Below are positions 51,472 to 60,395 of a stretch of 64,000 bases of DNA, piece by piece. A model generated the notes under the pieces. The model had not been told where the DNA came from and did no database searches. It saw nothing but the letters and a program-made list of their open reading frames with translations. This DNA is from Synechocystis sp. LKSZ1 (GTDB lineage Bacteria; Cyanobacteriota; Cyanobacteriia; Cyanobacteriales; Microcystaceae). Position numbers and translations under genes: made by a program. Position 1 is the stretch's first letter. The number at the start of each line of letters is the position of its first letter. The stretch lies in assembly GCF_040436315.1 (NCBI RefSeq), contig NZ_AP031572.1:558001-622000 (forward strand), written 5' to 3'.

Positions 51472-52092
51472 TTAGCTAACTTGGGCCTGGCCATTCGTGG
51501 CGGTACTCTCAATCACTTTATCGATCAGTCCGTACTCTACCGCTTCTGCGGCGGACATAAAATAATCGCGGTCGGTATCCTTCGCAATTTTTTCGATAGT
51601 CTGACCTGTGCGCTGGGCCATAATCTCGTTGAGTTGCTGACGAATACGAAGAATTTCCTTGGCCTCAATTTCAATATCCGTAGCTTGACGGCGACCGGTT
51701 CCCCCCATGGGTTGGTGGATCATAATCCGGGCATGGGGCAGGGCCAGACGTTTACCGGGAGAACCCGCCGCCAAGAGAAAGGCCCCCATGGAGGCGGCCA
51801 GGCCCACACAGATGGTAATCACTTCAGATTTGATGTACTGCATGGTGTCGTAGATAGCCATACCAGCAGTAACGGAACCACCGGGAGAGTTGATATAGAG
51901 ATAGATGGGCTTACTAGGATCTTCGGAATCGAGGTAGAGCAAAAAGGCAACGATACGGTTGGCAATCGAATCATTCACTTCCTGGCCTAGAAAAATAATC
52001 CGTTCTTGACTAAGACGGGTATAAATATCAATCCAGCGTTCGTACTGACTGCCGGGAAGACGATAGGGAACACTGGGAACACCGATAGGCAT
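51472..52092 (-). CDS. clpP3: ClpP proteolytic subunit (ClpP3-like)
   Basis: This is a catalytic Clp protease subunit of 206 residues. The triad is complete: Ser101 (GLAASMGAF), His126 (IMIHQPMGG) and Asp176 (KDTDRDYF). [18 protein letters not shown] and the C-terminal EYGLIDKVI are standard. In cyanobacteria ClpP3 forms a mixed ring with the inactive ClpR, whose gene lies directly upstream with a 49-base gap. That pairing is the reason for the ClpP3 label over ClpP1 or ClpP2. Confidence 0.9.
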   Translation of the reverse strand: MPIGVPSVPYRLPGSQYERWIDIYTRLSQERIIFLGQEVNDSIANRIVAFLLYLDSEDPSKPIYLYINSPGGSVTAGMAIYDTMQYIKSEVITICVGLAASMGAFLLAAGSPGKRLALPHARIMIHQPMGGTGRRQATDIEIEAKEILRIRQQLNEIMAQRTGQTIEKIAKDTDRDYFMSAAEAVEYGLIDKVIESTATNGQAQVS

Positions 52093-52141
52093 AGGTCACA
52101 ACAGGGAATAAAGGAATAGTTGAAAGAAGGAAGAACCACTT

Positions 52142-52822
52142 CTAGGACAGGGCCGCCAGGGGTTTGGGGAGCTCTTGAGTACTTTCGAGCACCCGGTCAA
52201 TTAAGCCGTAGTCCTTGGCCTGAGCTGGGGTGAGGTAGAACGTCCGGTCGAGGTCTTTACTAATTTTTTCGATGGCTTGGCCAGTATTCTGGGCCAAAAT
52301 TTCTAGCAGGGTGCGTTTATTGGCAATTACTTCCTTGGCCCGAATTTGAATATCGGTAGCTTGGCCCTGGGCCCCGGTTCGGTTCTGGTTCAAAACAATG
52401 GTGGCGTGGGGAAGACTGGCCCGGAAGCCTTTAGTACCAGCGGAGAGGATCATGGCGGCAGTGCCCATGGCCTGGCCAATACAGATAGTGTGTACCGGAG
52501 GCTTGATGTAGTTCATGGTGTCACAAATGGCAAAGGCCTCAGTTTCAAAGCCAATGGCATCCCCGGTGTACCAAGATGTTCCGGTGGAGTTGATATAAAA
52601 GTAAATGGGCTTCTCGGGATCATCAAATTGGAGATAGAGAAGCTGGGCAATGATCAGTTGGGTGACATCAAGCCCGACCTGCTGTTTGACCTCGTCGGAA
52701 GAAAACAACGGCATTCCCAGATAAACAATGCGCTCCTTGAGGAGAAGGGATTCGAGATCCGGGGGCGGAGTCCGGAAAGAAACATCGCCGTAGTAGGCAG
52801 ATTGAACGGCTTTAATGTCCAT
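52142..52822 (-). CDS. clpR: ClpR, inactive Clp protease subunit
   Basis: This ClpP-fold protein lost its whole catalytic triad. The Ser position reads GQAMGTAAM (Gly), the His position reads IVLNQNRTG (Asn), and the Asp position reads KDLDRTFY (Thr). INSTGTSWYTGDAIGFETEAF replaces the usual glycine-rich handle region, split by a ClpR-typical insertion. It is about 226 residues long from ATG 52822 (MDIKAVQSAYYG), which matches the family start better than ATG 52852. It is co-transcribed with clpP3. Confidence 0.9.
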   Translation of the reverse strand: MDIKAVQSAYYGDVSFRTPPPDLESLLLKERIVYLGMPLFSSDEVKQQVGLDVTQLIIAQLLYLQFDDPEKPIYFYINSTGTSWYTGDAIGFETEAFAICDTMNYIKPPVHTICIGQAMGTAAMILSAGTKGFRASLPHATIVLNQNRTGAQGQATDIQIRAKEVIANKRTLLEILAQNTGQAIEKISKDLDRTFYLTPAQAKDYGLIDRVLESTQELPKPLAALS

Positions 52823-53002
52823 GGTACTTGGGTAGTCGGATAGGAACCCCAATGAGCTATAGCGTCGCTTACCATTGAGTCGGTCTGGGGGTTAGTCGTA
52901 TTTTAGCTTACTGTGTATAAGGCCCAGGTAATCCCTCTAGAAACAAACGGACTCCCCACGGATTGAACAAGCTTTCCTGACTTTATCAAGACAGATCCCT
53001 TT

Positions 53003-53090
53003 AGCGTCATGGCCGAAAGCGGAGAACTCGATTTAAAATCGAGAGATGTTTTTGAGGGTTGAGAATTCCTGACCTTCGTTGCCGACGCTA
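53003..53090 (+). pseudogene. Degenerate class II tRNA-like element (Leu UAA-like)
   Basis: TAGCGTC (53002-53008) and GACGCTA (53084-53090) are perfectly complementary and set about 90 bases apart, the size of a tRNA-Leu or tRNA-Ser. Between them, TGGCCGA matches a class II D-arm start. CTCGA-TTTAAAA-TCGAG (53027-53043) is a perfect anticodon arm with TAA at 53034-53036. GAGGGTTGAGAATTCCT resembles a damaged T arm. The D stem and T stem do not pair properly and extra bases follow, so it is unlikely to work as a tRNA. Confidence 0.4.
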
Positions 53091-53119
53091 CTGCCGAGTG
53101 AGTCCCCTAGGAGCTAATT

Positions 53120-54397
53120 GTGAGCCAATCCAGCCTACTTGACACCCCAAACCCAATGACTGACCCCATCCCATCGACGGTCTTTAACCCGGAAGAGTTC
53201 GATACCTACGTCATGAGTACCTACGGACGTTTTCCCATTGCCATCGAGCGGGGGGAGGGGAGTCGCCTCTGGGATACGGCGGGGAAGGGCTACCTGGATT
53301 TTGTCGCGGGGATTGCTACTTGTACTCTGGGCCACAGCCATCCGGCTTTGGTGAAAACCGTTAGTGAGCAGATCCAAAAACTACACCACGTCTCTAACCT
53401 CTACTACATTCCCGAACAGGGGGCCTTGGCCCGCTGGATTGTCGAACATTCTTGCGCTGACCGCGTTTTCTTCTGCAACTCCGGAGCTGAGGCCAATGAA
53501 GCGGCGATCAAGCTCGTCCGTAAGTATGCTCATACCATCTTGGATTTTCTGGAGCAACCTGTGATCCTGACCGCCAAGGCCAGCTTCCATGGTCGCACCT
53601 TGGCCACCATTACCGCCACGGGCCAGCCCAAATACCAAGAGCATTTCAATCCCCTAGTACCGGGATTTGCCTACGTCCCCTACAACGACATCATGGCCAT
53701 TGAAGATGCGATCACTGACCTGGATGAGGGTAATAGTCGCGTTGCCGCTATTATGCTGGAACCGTTGCAGGGAGAGGGGGGCGTCCGGCCCGGAGACCGT
53801 CACTACTTCCAGCGCCTACGGGAAATTTGTGACCAGAACGACATTCTATTAGTCTTTGATGAAGTCCAGGTGGGGGTAGGCCGCACGGGAACCCTCTGGG
53901 GCTACGAGCAACTGGGGATTGAACCGGATATTTTTACCAGTGCCAAGGGCCTGGCCGGGGGCATTCCCATCGGGGCCATGATGTGCAAAAAGTTCTGCGA
54001 TGTTTTTGAACCAGGCAACCATGCCAGTACCTTTGGCGGCAATCCCTTTGCCTGTGCGTCGGCCTTGACGGTGCTACAAACCCTGGAAACCGACCACATT
54101 CTGGCCAATGTCCAGGCCCGGGGTGATCAACTCCGCACTGGCCTAAAAGCCTTAGCAAGCAAGTACAGCAATTTGTTCAGTGACGTGCGGGGCTGGGGCC
54201 TGATCAATGGCCTAGAACTGAGAACCGAAACGCCCCTGACATCAATGGATCTGGTTAAAGCCGCCATGAACCAGGGCCTGTTATTGGCGCCGGCCGGGCC
54301 GAAGGTACTCCGCTTTGTGCCTCCCTTGATCGTAACGGCGGCCGAGGTGGCAGAAGCCTTGCATTGCCTGGATCAAGCCATTGCCCAAGTCCTCTAG
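53120..54397 (+). CDS. argD: Acetylornithine aminotransferase (ArgD-like)
   Basis: This class III PLP aminotransferase of 425 residues probably makes N-acetylornithine in arginine synthesis. NSGAEANEAAIKL, FHGRTLATITATGQ, EPLQGEGGV, LVFDEVQVGVGRTG and Lys276 in TSAKGLAGGIPIGA are all canonical. A close family (ornithine or succinylornithine aminotransferase) cannot be ruled out by sequence alone. It starts with GTG, preceded by GGAGC. Two glycosyltransferase genes follow. Confidence 0.88.
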   Translation: MSQSSLLDTPNPMTDPIPSTVFNPEEFDTYVMSTYGRFPIAIERGEGSRLWDTAGKGYLDFVAGIATCTLGHSHPALVKTVSEQIQKLHHVSNLYYIPEQGALARWIVEHSCADRVFFCNSGAEANEAAIKLVRKYAHTILDFLEQPVILTAKASFHGRTLATITATGQPKYQEHFNPLVPGFAYVPYNDIMAIEDAITDLDEGNSRVAAIMLEPLQGEGGVRPGDRHYFQRLREICDQNDILLVFDEVQVGVGRTGTLWGYEQLGIEPDIFTSAKGLAGGIPIGAMMCKKFCDVFEPGNHASTFGGNPFACASALTVLQTLETDHILANVQARGDQLRTGLKALASKYSNLFSDVRGWGLINGLELRTETPLTSMDLVKAAMNQGLLLAPAGPKVLRFVPPLIVTAAEVAEALHCLDQAIAQVL

Positions 54398-54406
54398 ATC
54401 CAGCGA

Positions 54407-55567
54407 GTGGTCTTAACCGTTGCCGTTGATGCTACCCCTGTCCGGGGCCGCCTGAGTGGGGTCGGCTTCTATACCCTGAGTTTGCTCCGGGCTTTAGTAA
54501 CACTCCAAGATTCAGAAAACTTTCGCCTACGGCCCTATTTTCATCCTGGCCTCAAACCCTGGCTCCGGGGAAATCGACGGCCCAATGAGCGCCTGCAGGA
54601 TATCGCAGATCTGCACTGTGTGCCGCTTCCGGTGACCATCGCCCAGGCCCTGCTTCCTTGGCCCAATCCCTGGTTAGCGGCCTGCGCCCAGACCTTGGAA
54701 AAGCCCAGTCTGGTTCATGGGACGGATCACTTTGTCTATCCCTGTCGGGGCAGTCGCCATCTGCTTACTATCCATGACCTCACCTTTCTGAAGTATCCCG
54801 AATTTGTCCCTCCCCTCGTCAAAACCTACGGTGCGCGAATTCAACGCTGTCTGCGCTACACCGATGCCATTCTTACCTTTGCCCAGAGTACGAAACAGGA
54901 CATTGTTGAATATCTGGGGATCGCTCCCGAGCGGATCTTTGTTACCTACCAGGCCAGCCGCTATTCACCCCATTCCCTTAGCCCCCAAAAAATTGCAGAC
55001 CTCCAGACCCAAATTCCCTACGACTTCTCCCGGCCCTATTTCTTGTTTGTCAGTACACTAGAACCTCGCAAAAATGTGGCGGGACTAATTCAGGCCTTTA
55101 ACCAATTTAAAGCCCACACCGGAGGCGACGAACAGTTAGTCCTGATTGGCCAGTGGGGTTGGAAATACCAGGCCATTCGTCAGGCCCTGGTGAATTCCCC
55201 CTACCGCGCCCATATTCATCACCTGGACTATGTTGCCAACGATTGGCTGGCCCTGTTTTATCAGGAGGCCCTAGCCTTTGTTTATCCTTCCTTTTATGAA
55301 GGTTTTGGCCTGCCAGTGCTGGAGGCGATGAACTTTGGCCTGCCGGTGATTACTTCCCAGCGGGCTTCTCTGCCGGAAGTGGTCGGTTCCAGTGGGCTAC
55401 TCATTGACCCCGAGCAACCGGGAGAATTGGCGCTGGCCCTCCAGGAATTAGCTCACAATAGTGCCTTAAGGGCCAATTTAAGTCAACAATCCCAGCAACG
55501 GGCCCAACAGTTTTCATGGCTACAAACGGCCCAACAAACCCTGCGTGCGTACCAGGCCCTAGTATGA
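54407..55567 (+). CDS. GT4-family glycosyltransferase (first of a pair)
   Basis: This is a GT-B retaining glycosyltransferase of 386 residues. It starts with VAVDATPVRGRLSGVGFYT, the acceptor-side loop, and has FVSTLEPRKNVAGLIQAF at the start of the donor domain. FYEGFGLPVLEAM carries the E-x7-E-type donor motif. The pattern fits mannosyl- or similar transferases for surface polysaccharides. It begins with GTG 9 bases after argD and ends in an ATGA overlap with the second transferase, so the two are translated together. Confidence 0.88.
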   Translation: MVLTVAVDATPVRGRLSGVGFYTLSLLRALVTLQDSENFRLRPYFHPGLKPWLRGNRRPNERLQDIADLHCVPLPVTIAQALLPWPNPWLAACAQTLEKPSLVHGTDHFVYPCRGSRHLLTIHDLTFLKYPEFVPPLVKTYGARIQRCLRYTDAILTFAQSTKQDIVEYLGIAPERIFVTYQASRYSPHSLSPQKIADLQTQIPYDFSRPYFLFVSTLEPRKNVAGLIQAFNQFKAHTGGDEQLVLIGQWGWKYQAIRQALVNSPYRAHIHHLDYVANDWLALFYQEALAFVYPSFYEGFGLPVLEAMNFGLPVITSQRASLPEVVGSSGLLIDPEQPGELALALQELAHNSALRANLSQQSQQRAQQFSWLQTAQQTLRAYQALV

Positions 55568-56643
55568 CCCTGCTCGTTAATCTTTCCTTTCTCCTGCCCC
55601 AACCTACCGGCATCAGCGTCTATGCAGCCAATATTGTTCCCTATCTGGCCCCCCTCAAGCCCACACTCCTGACAGCCCAACCCCAACCGGGTTTTGATTG
55701 CTGTCCGATTCCGGCCAACTTGACCCCCGCCCAAGGGAGTCGGGGCCATCTCAATCGTTTGTACTGGACTCAGACCCAACTACCTCGTTTGTACCGTCAA
55801 CACCAGGGCCATTTGCTGTTTTCTCCCATCCCGGAAGCTCCCCTCGGGGCAGACTGTCGTACCGTGGTGATGGTGCACGACCTAATTCCCCTGCGGTTTC
55901 CCAACTGGAAATCCCCCCTCACGCCCTATTTTCGTTGGTATATTCCCGCGGTTCTCCGCCAGGCCGAACATATTGTGTGCAATTCCCAGGCCACAGCCCA
56001 GGATATGGTGGATTTTTGGCAAGTGCCTGCCCGTAAGATCACGCCCATTCTGCTGGGTTACAACCAAGACCATTTTCGGCCCCCCAGTACACCGCTGCCA
56101 CCGACCCCCTGTCCCTACTTTCTCTACCTCGGCCGTCCCGATCCCCATAAAAATGTGGCTAGATTAATCGCGGCCTTTGCCCAACTACCCGAGGGGCAGG
56201 ACTGTGAACTATTGTTAGCCGGGCCGGAAGACCCTCGTTATACGCCCCGACTCCGCGCCCAAACTGAGGCCCTAGGGATTAGCGCCAAGGTGAAATGGCT
56301 GAATTATGTTCCCTACGACCAACTTCCCCAACTCATGCATCAGGCGACGGCCCTGGTTTTCCCCTCCCTCTGGGAAGGCTTTGGTTTTCCGGTGCTGGAG
56401 GCGATGGCCTGTGGAACAGCGGTGATTACATCCCAGATTTCTTCCCTGCCGGAGGTCGTGGGGGATGCGGGCCTCTTGGTGAACCCCTACGATATATCGG
56501 CTCTCGCGGAGGCCATGCAGGCCCTTTTGCAAAATTCGTCCTTGAGACAGGCCTTGATCCAAAAAGGATTGGTCAGAGCGAGTCAACTCACTTGGCACCA
56601 AACTGGCCAGCAGACGCGAGAACTACTCCAACACTTTCTTTAG
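55564..56643 (+). CDS. GT4-family glycosyltransferase (second of a pair)
   Basis: This second GT-B enzyme has 359 residues. It starts TLLVNLSFLLPQPTGISVYA and shows VMVHDLIPLRFPNW, YLGRPDPHKNVARLIAAF and LWEGFGFPVLEAMACGT, in the same order as the preceding enzyme. The two share layout and motifs and probably arose by duplication. They may add successive sugars to one acceptor. The start ATG 55564 overlaps the previous stop. An in-frame upstream ATG at 55516 lies inside the first gene and is unlikely. Confidence 0.88.
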   Translation: MTLLVNLSFLLPQPTGISVYAANIVPYLAPLKPTLLTAQPQPGFDCCPIPANLTPAQGSRGHLNRLYWTQTQLPRLYRQHQGHLLFSPIPEAPLGADCRTVVMVHDLIPLRFPNWKSPLTPYFRWYIPAVLRQAEHIVCNSQATAQDMVDFWQVPARKITPILLGYNQDHFRPPSTPLPPTPCPYFLYLGRPDPHKNVARLIAAFAQLPEGQDCELLLAGPEDPRYTPRLRAQTEALGISAKVKWLNYVPYDQLPQLMHQATALVFPSLWEGFGFPVLEAMACGTAVITSQISSLPEVVGDAGLLVNPYDISALAEAMQALLQNSSLRQALIQKGLVRASQLTWHQTGQQTRELLQHFL

Positions 56644-56749
56644 AATTCAACCTCATCTGTAAGCGGTGGATGCTAATCTCCCTGAATCCAAAGACGACGA
56701 GCTCTAACCATTGCCCCTCGTTTACAATCACAAGACAAAACGGGTTGCT

Positions 56750-57625
56750 ATGGAAAATGTGGATATGTCCTCTTCTTCTCCCTCTGCTTGGTTTGCGGGC
56801 CGCTCAGTGGCCATTGCATCGATGCACCACAAAGAAAGGGTCATCGCCCCACTCCTCTCGGCCCAATTGAAGGTTAATCCCTTTGTCTGTGCCTTGGATA
56901 CCGATCAGTTTGGCACCTTTACCCGCGACATCAAACGACTCGGCACCCAGATCGAAACAGCTCGTCGCAAGGCTCAAGCGGCTCTGGCCCTGACAGGAGT
57001 GGATCTGGCCATTGCCAGTGAGGGAAGTTTTTTTCCCCATCCCGATGCGCCCTGGTTGGGCTGTAACCGTGAAATTGTTTTATTGATAGATCAAAAAAAT
57101 CAATTAGAGTGGCTTGGCCAAACCCTCAGTGAACGCACCAATCACCAAAACCAGCGGGTAACAAGTTGGCCCGAGGCCCTGGCCTTTGCTGAGACCATCG
57201 GCTTTCCCGACCATGGCCTGGTGGTGTTTCGGCGGAGTGCCAGTCAGGGGGAACAAATTCTGGCTAAGGGCCTTACCTCCGAGAGCGCCTTATGCCAGGC
57301 CCTAGAGTCGGCCTTGGCACAAAACCCAGGAGAGATTTATCTAGAAACTGATATGCGGGCCCTCTACAATCCCACTCGCATGGCCATTATCGAACAGGCT
57401 ACTCAGAATTTACTAGAAACGCTTCAGTGTTTTTGTCCTAGTTGTCATTGCCCGGGTTTCACGGTGCAGAAACGAGAAGCCGGACTCCCCTGTGCCTGGT
57501 GCGGTGGGCCGACAGCCTTAATTCAGACCGAAATCTATGGTTGTCAGCGGTGCGACTGCCAGCAAACGCGAGAGGTCAATCCCTCTTTTGCAGATCCTAT
57601 GTATTGTTGTGCTTGCAATCCCTAG
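56750..57625 (+). CDS. DUF6671 protein with C-terminal zinc-ribbon cysteines
   Basis: This protein of about 291 residues has a main domain with SVAIASMHHKERVIAPLLSA split by its first strand, then DTDQFGTFTRDIKR and IASEGSFFPHP. These mark the DUF6671 family. The last 70 residues hold many cysteines: CFCPSCHC, CAWCGG, CQRCDC and CCAC, likely a zinc ribbon pair. Function is unknown. The open frame extends to a TTG at 56711, but ATG 56750 is the better start. Gene order gives no hint. Confidence 0.75.
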   Translation: MENVDMSSSSPSAWFAGRSVAIASMHHKERVIAPLLSAQLKVNPFVCALDTDQFGTFTRDIKRLGTQIETARRKAQAALALTGVDLAIASEGSFFPHPDAPWLGCNREIVLLIDQKNQLEWLGQTLSERTNHQNQRVTSWPEALAFAETIGFPDHGLVVFRRSASQGEQILAKGLTSESALCQALESALAQNPGEIYLETDMRALYNPTRMAIIEQATQNLLETLQCFCPSCHCPGFTVQKREAGLPCAWCGGPTALIQTEIYGCQRCDCQQTREVNPSFADPMYCCACNP

Positions 57626-57658
57626 GGAAGAGATGGCCCTGAAAGAATAGCCCCATGA

Positions 57659-57817
57659 TTTTACATAAGTAAAAGTTATTGCCATGTTTAGCAATTCAGT
57701 CTTCATTCATTTATGTTTTCCTTTATCATTCTCTTAATCAAATGCAAAAAAGAAAAAGCATTGATTTAAGCCAATAGTTCAGGCTAGATATTATCCATCT
57801 TCTGGTTAAGGCATAAC
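57659..57817 (+). promoter_or_regulatory. Candidate operator sites upstream of cmpA
   Basis: Two inverted repeats stand out: TTTTAC-ATAA-GTAAAA (57659-57674) and GTTA-N5-TAAC (57805-57817). Both contain TTA...TAA arms like the LysR regulator CmpR's reported TTA-N7/8-TAA, but their spacers are 6 and 5 bases. CmpR is not in this window. The 272-base spacer has no gene. Confidence 0.3.
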
Positions 57818-57897
57818 TCCAACTTATGTCCTGGGGGATTTTTGTCTCTAGCACCTGGGCTGTGGTATTGACCACCAACCGTTATCAGTGACGAAGT

Positions 57898-59253
57898 ATG
57901 ACTTACCTTAATCGGCGTAAATTTTTAATCAATGCGGGGCTAGCGACCACGGGGGCCATTCTATTAAAGGGCTGTAATCCTCCGGACGCCAGTAATAGTG
58001 GGGGAAGTGGCACAGCGACTCCTAATCAAGCGGCTAACCTGACTCCAGAAACGACCCCGGAGACGACTAAAGCAAAGCTCGGATTTATTCCTATCTTTGA
58101 AGCAGCTCCGCTAATTATTGCTAAGGAAAAAGGCTTTTTTGCCAAGTACGGCATGACGGACGTGGAAGTTTCCAAGCAAGCTAACTGGGGGGCTGCTAGG
58201 GATAACGTGGAGATCGGTTCCGCCGGTGGGGGGATTGATGGTGGTCAATGGCAAATGCCCATGCCCTATCTTATTAGCGAGGGCTTGATCACCAAAAACA
58301 ACACAAAAGTTCCCATGTATGTTTTGGCAATGCTCAATACCCAAGGCAATGGCATTGCCATCGCCAAGACCCAAGAGGGCAAAAATATTGGCCTCGATAT
58401 GAGCAAGGCAAAAGACTATATCGTTGGCTTGAAAAAACAAGGTAAACCTTTTCGAGCCGCCTATACTTTTCCTAAAGTTAATCAAGATTTTTGGATTCGT
58501 TACTGGTTAGCGGCGGGCGGTATTAATCCCGATACGGATGTCACCTTGTTAACCGTTCCTGCAGCCCAAACCGTTGCCAATATGAAAACGGGCACCATGG
58601 AAGGCTTTAGTACTGGCGACCCCTGGCCGGCTCGTATTGTGGGTGACAAGATTGGGTTTATGGCTGCTTTGACTGCACAGATTTGGCCTTTTCACCCGGA
58701 AGAATACTTTGCAATGCGGTCTGACTGGGTAGACAAAAATCCTATTGCAACGAAGGCAATCCTGAAGGGGATTATGGAAGCTCAACAGTGGTGTGACAAG
58801 AAAGAAAATCGCCCTGAAATGGCAAAAATTTTGTCTAGTGCTTCTTACTACAATGTTCCTGTGGAAATTCTCCAACCGATGTTACTGGGGACGTACATCA
58901 TGGGAGATAACCAGCCTGGAATTGAAGATTTTCAAAAAGCAGCCTTGTATTGGAAATCCCCCCGAGGTAGTGTCTCTTATCCCTATAAGAGTCTCGATCT
59001 TTGGTTCTTGACTGAAAGTGTCCGCTGGGGCTTCTTGCCGGCATCTACCCTCGATAACAATGCTAAAGCGTTGATTGATAAAGTTAACCGCTCTGACCTC
59101 TGGAAAGAAGCGGCTAAAGAAGCGGGCGTTCCCGATGCGGATATTCCCACCAGTGATTCTCGCGGCACTGAAGCCTTCTTTGATGGCAAAGTCTTTGACC
59201 CAACTAATCCCAAGGCTTACCTCGATAGCTTGGCGATCAAAAAATTAGTTTAG
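57898..59253 (+). CDS. cmpA: CmpA, bicarbonate-binding lipoprotein of the Cmp ABC transporter
   Basis: This solute-binding lipoprotein of 451 residues is anchored at the outer face of the plasma membrane. The twin-arginine signal ([10 protein letters not shown]) ends at KGC, so Cys26 is lipidated. Its sequence follows CmpA more closely than nitrate-binding Nrt[58 protein letters not shown] and [15 protein letters not shown]. CmpA supplies bicarbonate for carbon concentration at low CO2. Order cmpA-cmpB-porin-cmpC is that of Synechocystis slr0040-slr0043. Confidence 0.88.
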   Translation: MTYLNRRKFLINAGLATTGAILLKGCNPPDASNSGGSGTATPNQAANLTPETTPETTKAKLGFIPIFEAAPLIIAKEKGFFAKYGMTDVEVSKQANWGAARDNVEIGSAGGGIDGGQWQMPMPYLISEGLITKNNTKVPMYVLAMLNTQGNGIAIAKTQEGKNIGLDMSKAKDYIVGLKKQGKPFRAAYTFPKVNQDFWIRYWLAAGGINPDTDVTLLTVPAAQTVANMKTGTMEGFSTGDPWPARIVGDKIGFMAALTAQIWPFHPEEYFAMRSDWVDKNPIATKAILKGIMEAQQWCDKKENRPEMAKILSSASYYNVPVEILQPMLLGTYIMGDNQPGIEDFQKAALYWKSPRGSVSYPYKSLDLWFLTESVRWGFLPASTLDNNAKALIDKVNRSDLWKEAAKEAGVPDADIPTSDSRGTEAFFDGKVFDPTNPKAYLDSLAIKKLV

Positions 59254-59286
59254 GGTTTGCAAGAATAAAGCAATTTTACCGTTGGT

Positions 59287-59339
59287 GAGATACATCTAGG
59301 GCTTGCCCAGTAAGCGTTATCGCTTGGAGGCTGTATCTC
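59287..59339 (+). ncRNA. Three-way-junction RNA fold between cmpA and cmpB
   Basis: GAGATACA (59287-59294) pairs with TGTATCTC (59332-59339). Inside lie two hairpins: GGG-CTTG-CCC (59299-59308) and AAGCG-TTAT-CGCTT (59312-59325). No T tract follows, so it is not an intrinsic terminator. It may be a processing or stabilising element. Confidence 0.55.
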
Positions 59340-59431
59340 CGCCCAAGACATAATTACTGTAACCCTTGATGACGCTTGTTTCTGCCTTCTATTAACCATC
59401 TCAAATCTATTCTCCGAGGAGCACTTTTACT

Positions 59432-60262
59432 ATGGCAACGACTCTAAGAACCCAACGTCCAGCAACCAATCCCATCGCCAAGTTCTGGAAAAAGAACAGT
59501 CAGAATATTATTCCTCCTATCATTGGCATCGTCGGCTTTTTAGCCGTGTGGCAGCTCTGCTCTATGACAGGTTTGATTAAATTGCCCCCACCGACAGATT
59601 TAATCACTAACGAACGAACTCGTATTTATTTACTTTATCCCTTCTTTAATCGAGGTGGCACGGATGTGGGCCTATTCTGGCAGGCTATGGCTAGTCTCCA
59701 GCGGGTAATTATTGGTTACTCTTTTGCTGCCTTGATAGGCATCGCCGTCGGTATTATTGTTGGTCTTAACTCGTTCTGGAATAAGGCCCTCGATCCTCTC
59801 TTTCAATTTCTGCGAACGGTTCCTCCCCTGGCTTGGGTTCCCTTGGCCCTGGCGGCCCTCCAACAGAACCAACCCGCCGCACTCTTCGTAATTTTCATCA
59901 CTGCTGTTTGGCCGATTTTGATTAACACTGCCGTTGGCGTTCAACAAATCCCCCAGGACTATATCAACGTTAAACGAGTGCTACAGTTGGCCCCCCGCAA
60001 GTTTTTCTTTAAGATTCTCATTCCTTCGGCCCTGCCCTATATTTTCACGGGTCTACGGATTGCCATTGGTCTGGCTTGGCTAGCGATTATTGCAGCGGAA
60101 ATTGTGATGTCCGGGATTGTCGGGATTGGCTTCTTTATTTGGGATTCTTACCAAAATAACTACATCAGCGATATTATTCTGGCTCTAATTTATATCGGTG
60201 CCATTGGTCTGATTTTAGACAAGTTAATGGCCTGGGTGCAGACTCTAATTGTCCGGGAATAA
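59432..60262 (+). CDS. cmpB: CmpB, permease of the Cmp bicarbonate transporter
   Basis: This inner-membrane permease of 276 residues has about six helices. The coupling loop INVKRVLQLAPRKFFFKILIPSALPYIFTG is characteristic (given here as INVKRVLQLAPRKFF and KILIPSALPYI), and VPPLAWVPLALAAL resembles the NrtB/CmpB/SsuC group. It sits between cmpA and the porin gene. Nitrate permease NrtB is very similar; the label depends on cmpA and gene order. GAGGAG precedes the ATG. Confidence 0.85.
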   Translation: MATTLRTQRPATNPIAKFWKKNSQNIIPPIIGIVGFLAVWQLCSMTGLIKLPPPTDLITNERTRIYLLYPFFNRGGTDVGLFWQAMASLQRVIIGYSFAALIGIAVGIIVGLNSFWNKALDPLFQFLRTVPPLAWVPLALAALQQNQPAALFVIFITAVWPILINTAVGVQQIPQDYINVKRVLQLAPRKFFFKILIPSALPYIFTGLRIAIGLAWLAIIAAEIVMSGIVGIGFFIWDSYQNNYISDIILALIYIGAIGLILDKLMAWVQTLIVRE

Positions 60263-60395
60263 GTCGGCTCAACATTGCTTAGGCCCTACTGACAATACAA
60301 GTCACCACAATTTGTCTCGCAAATAGGGTCTAGGTCGTTCTTACAACCTCATTTTCTTGAAAACATTAACTACACTTATTGGGTCAGATTCTATC

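Noticed and set aside
53003-53090. Functional tRNA-Leu(UAA)
   Set aside because: The anticodon arm and acceptor ends pair, but the D stem and T stem do not, and extra bases separate the T-like arm from the acceptor. It is listed only as a degenerate element.
57659-57674. NtcA box upstream of cmpA
   Set aside because: The palindrome has GTAAAA/TTTTAC arms in the outward order and a four-base centre, not GTA-N8-TAC.
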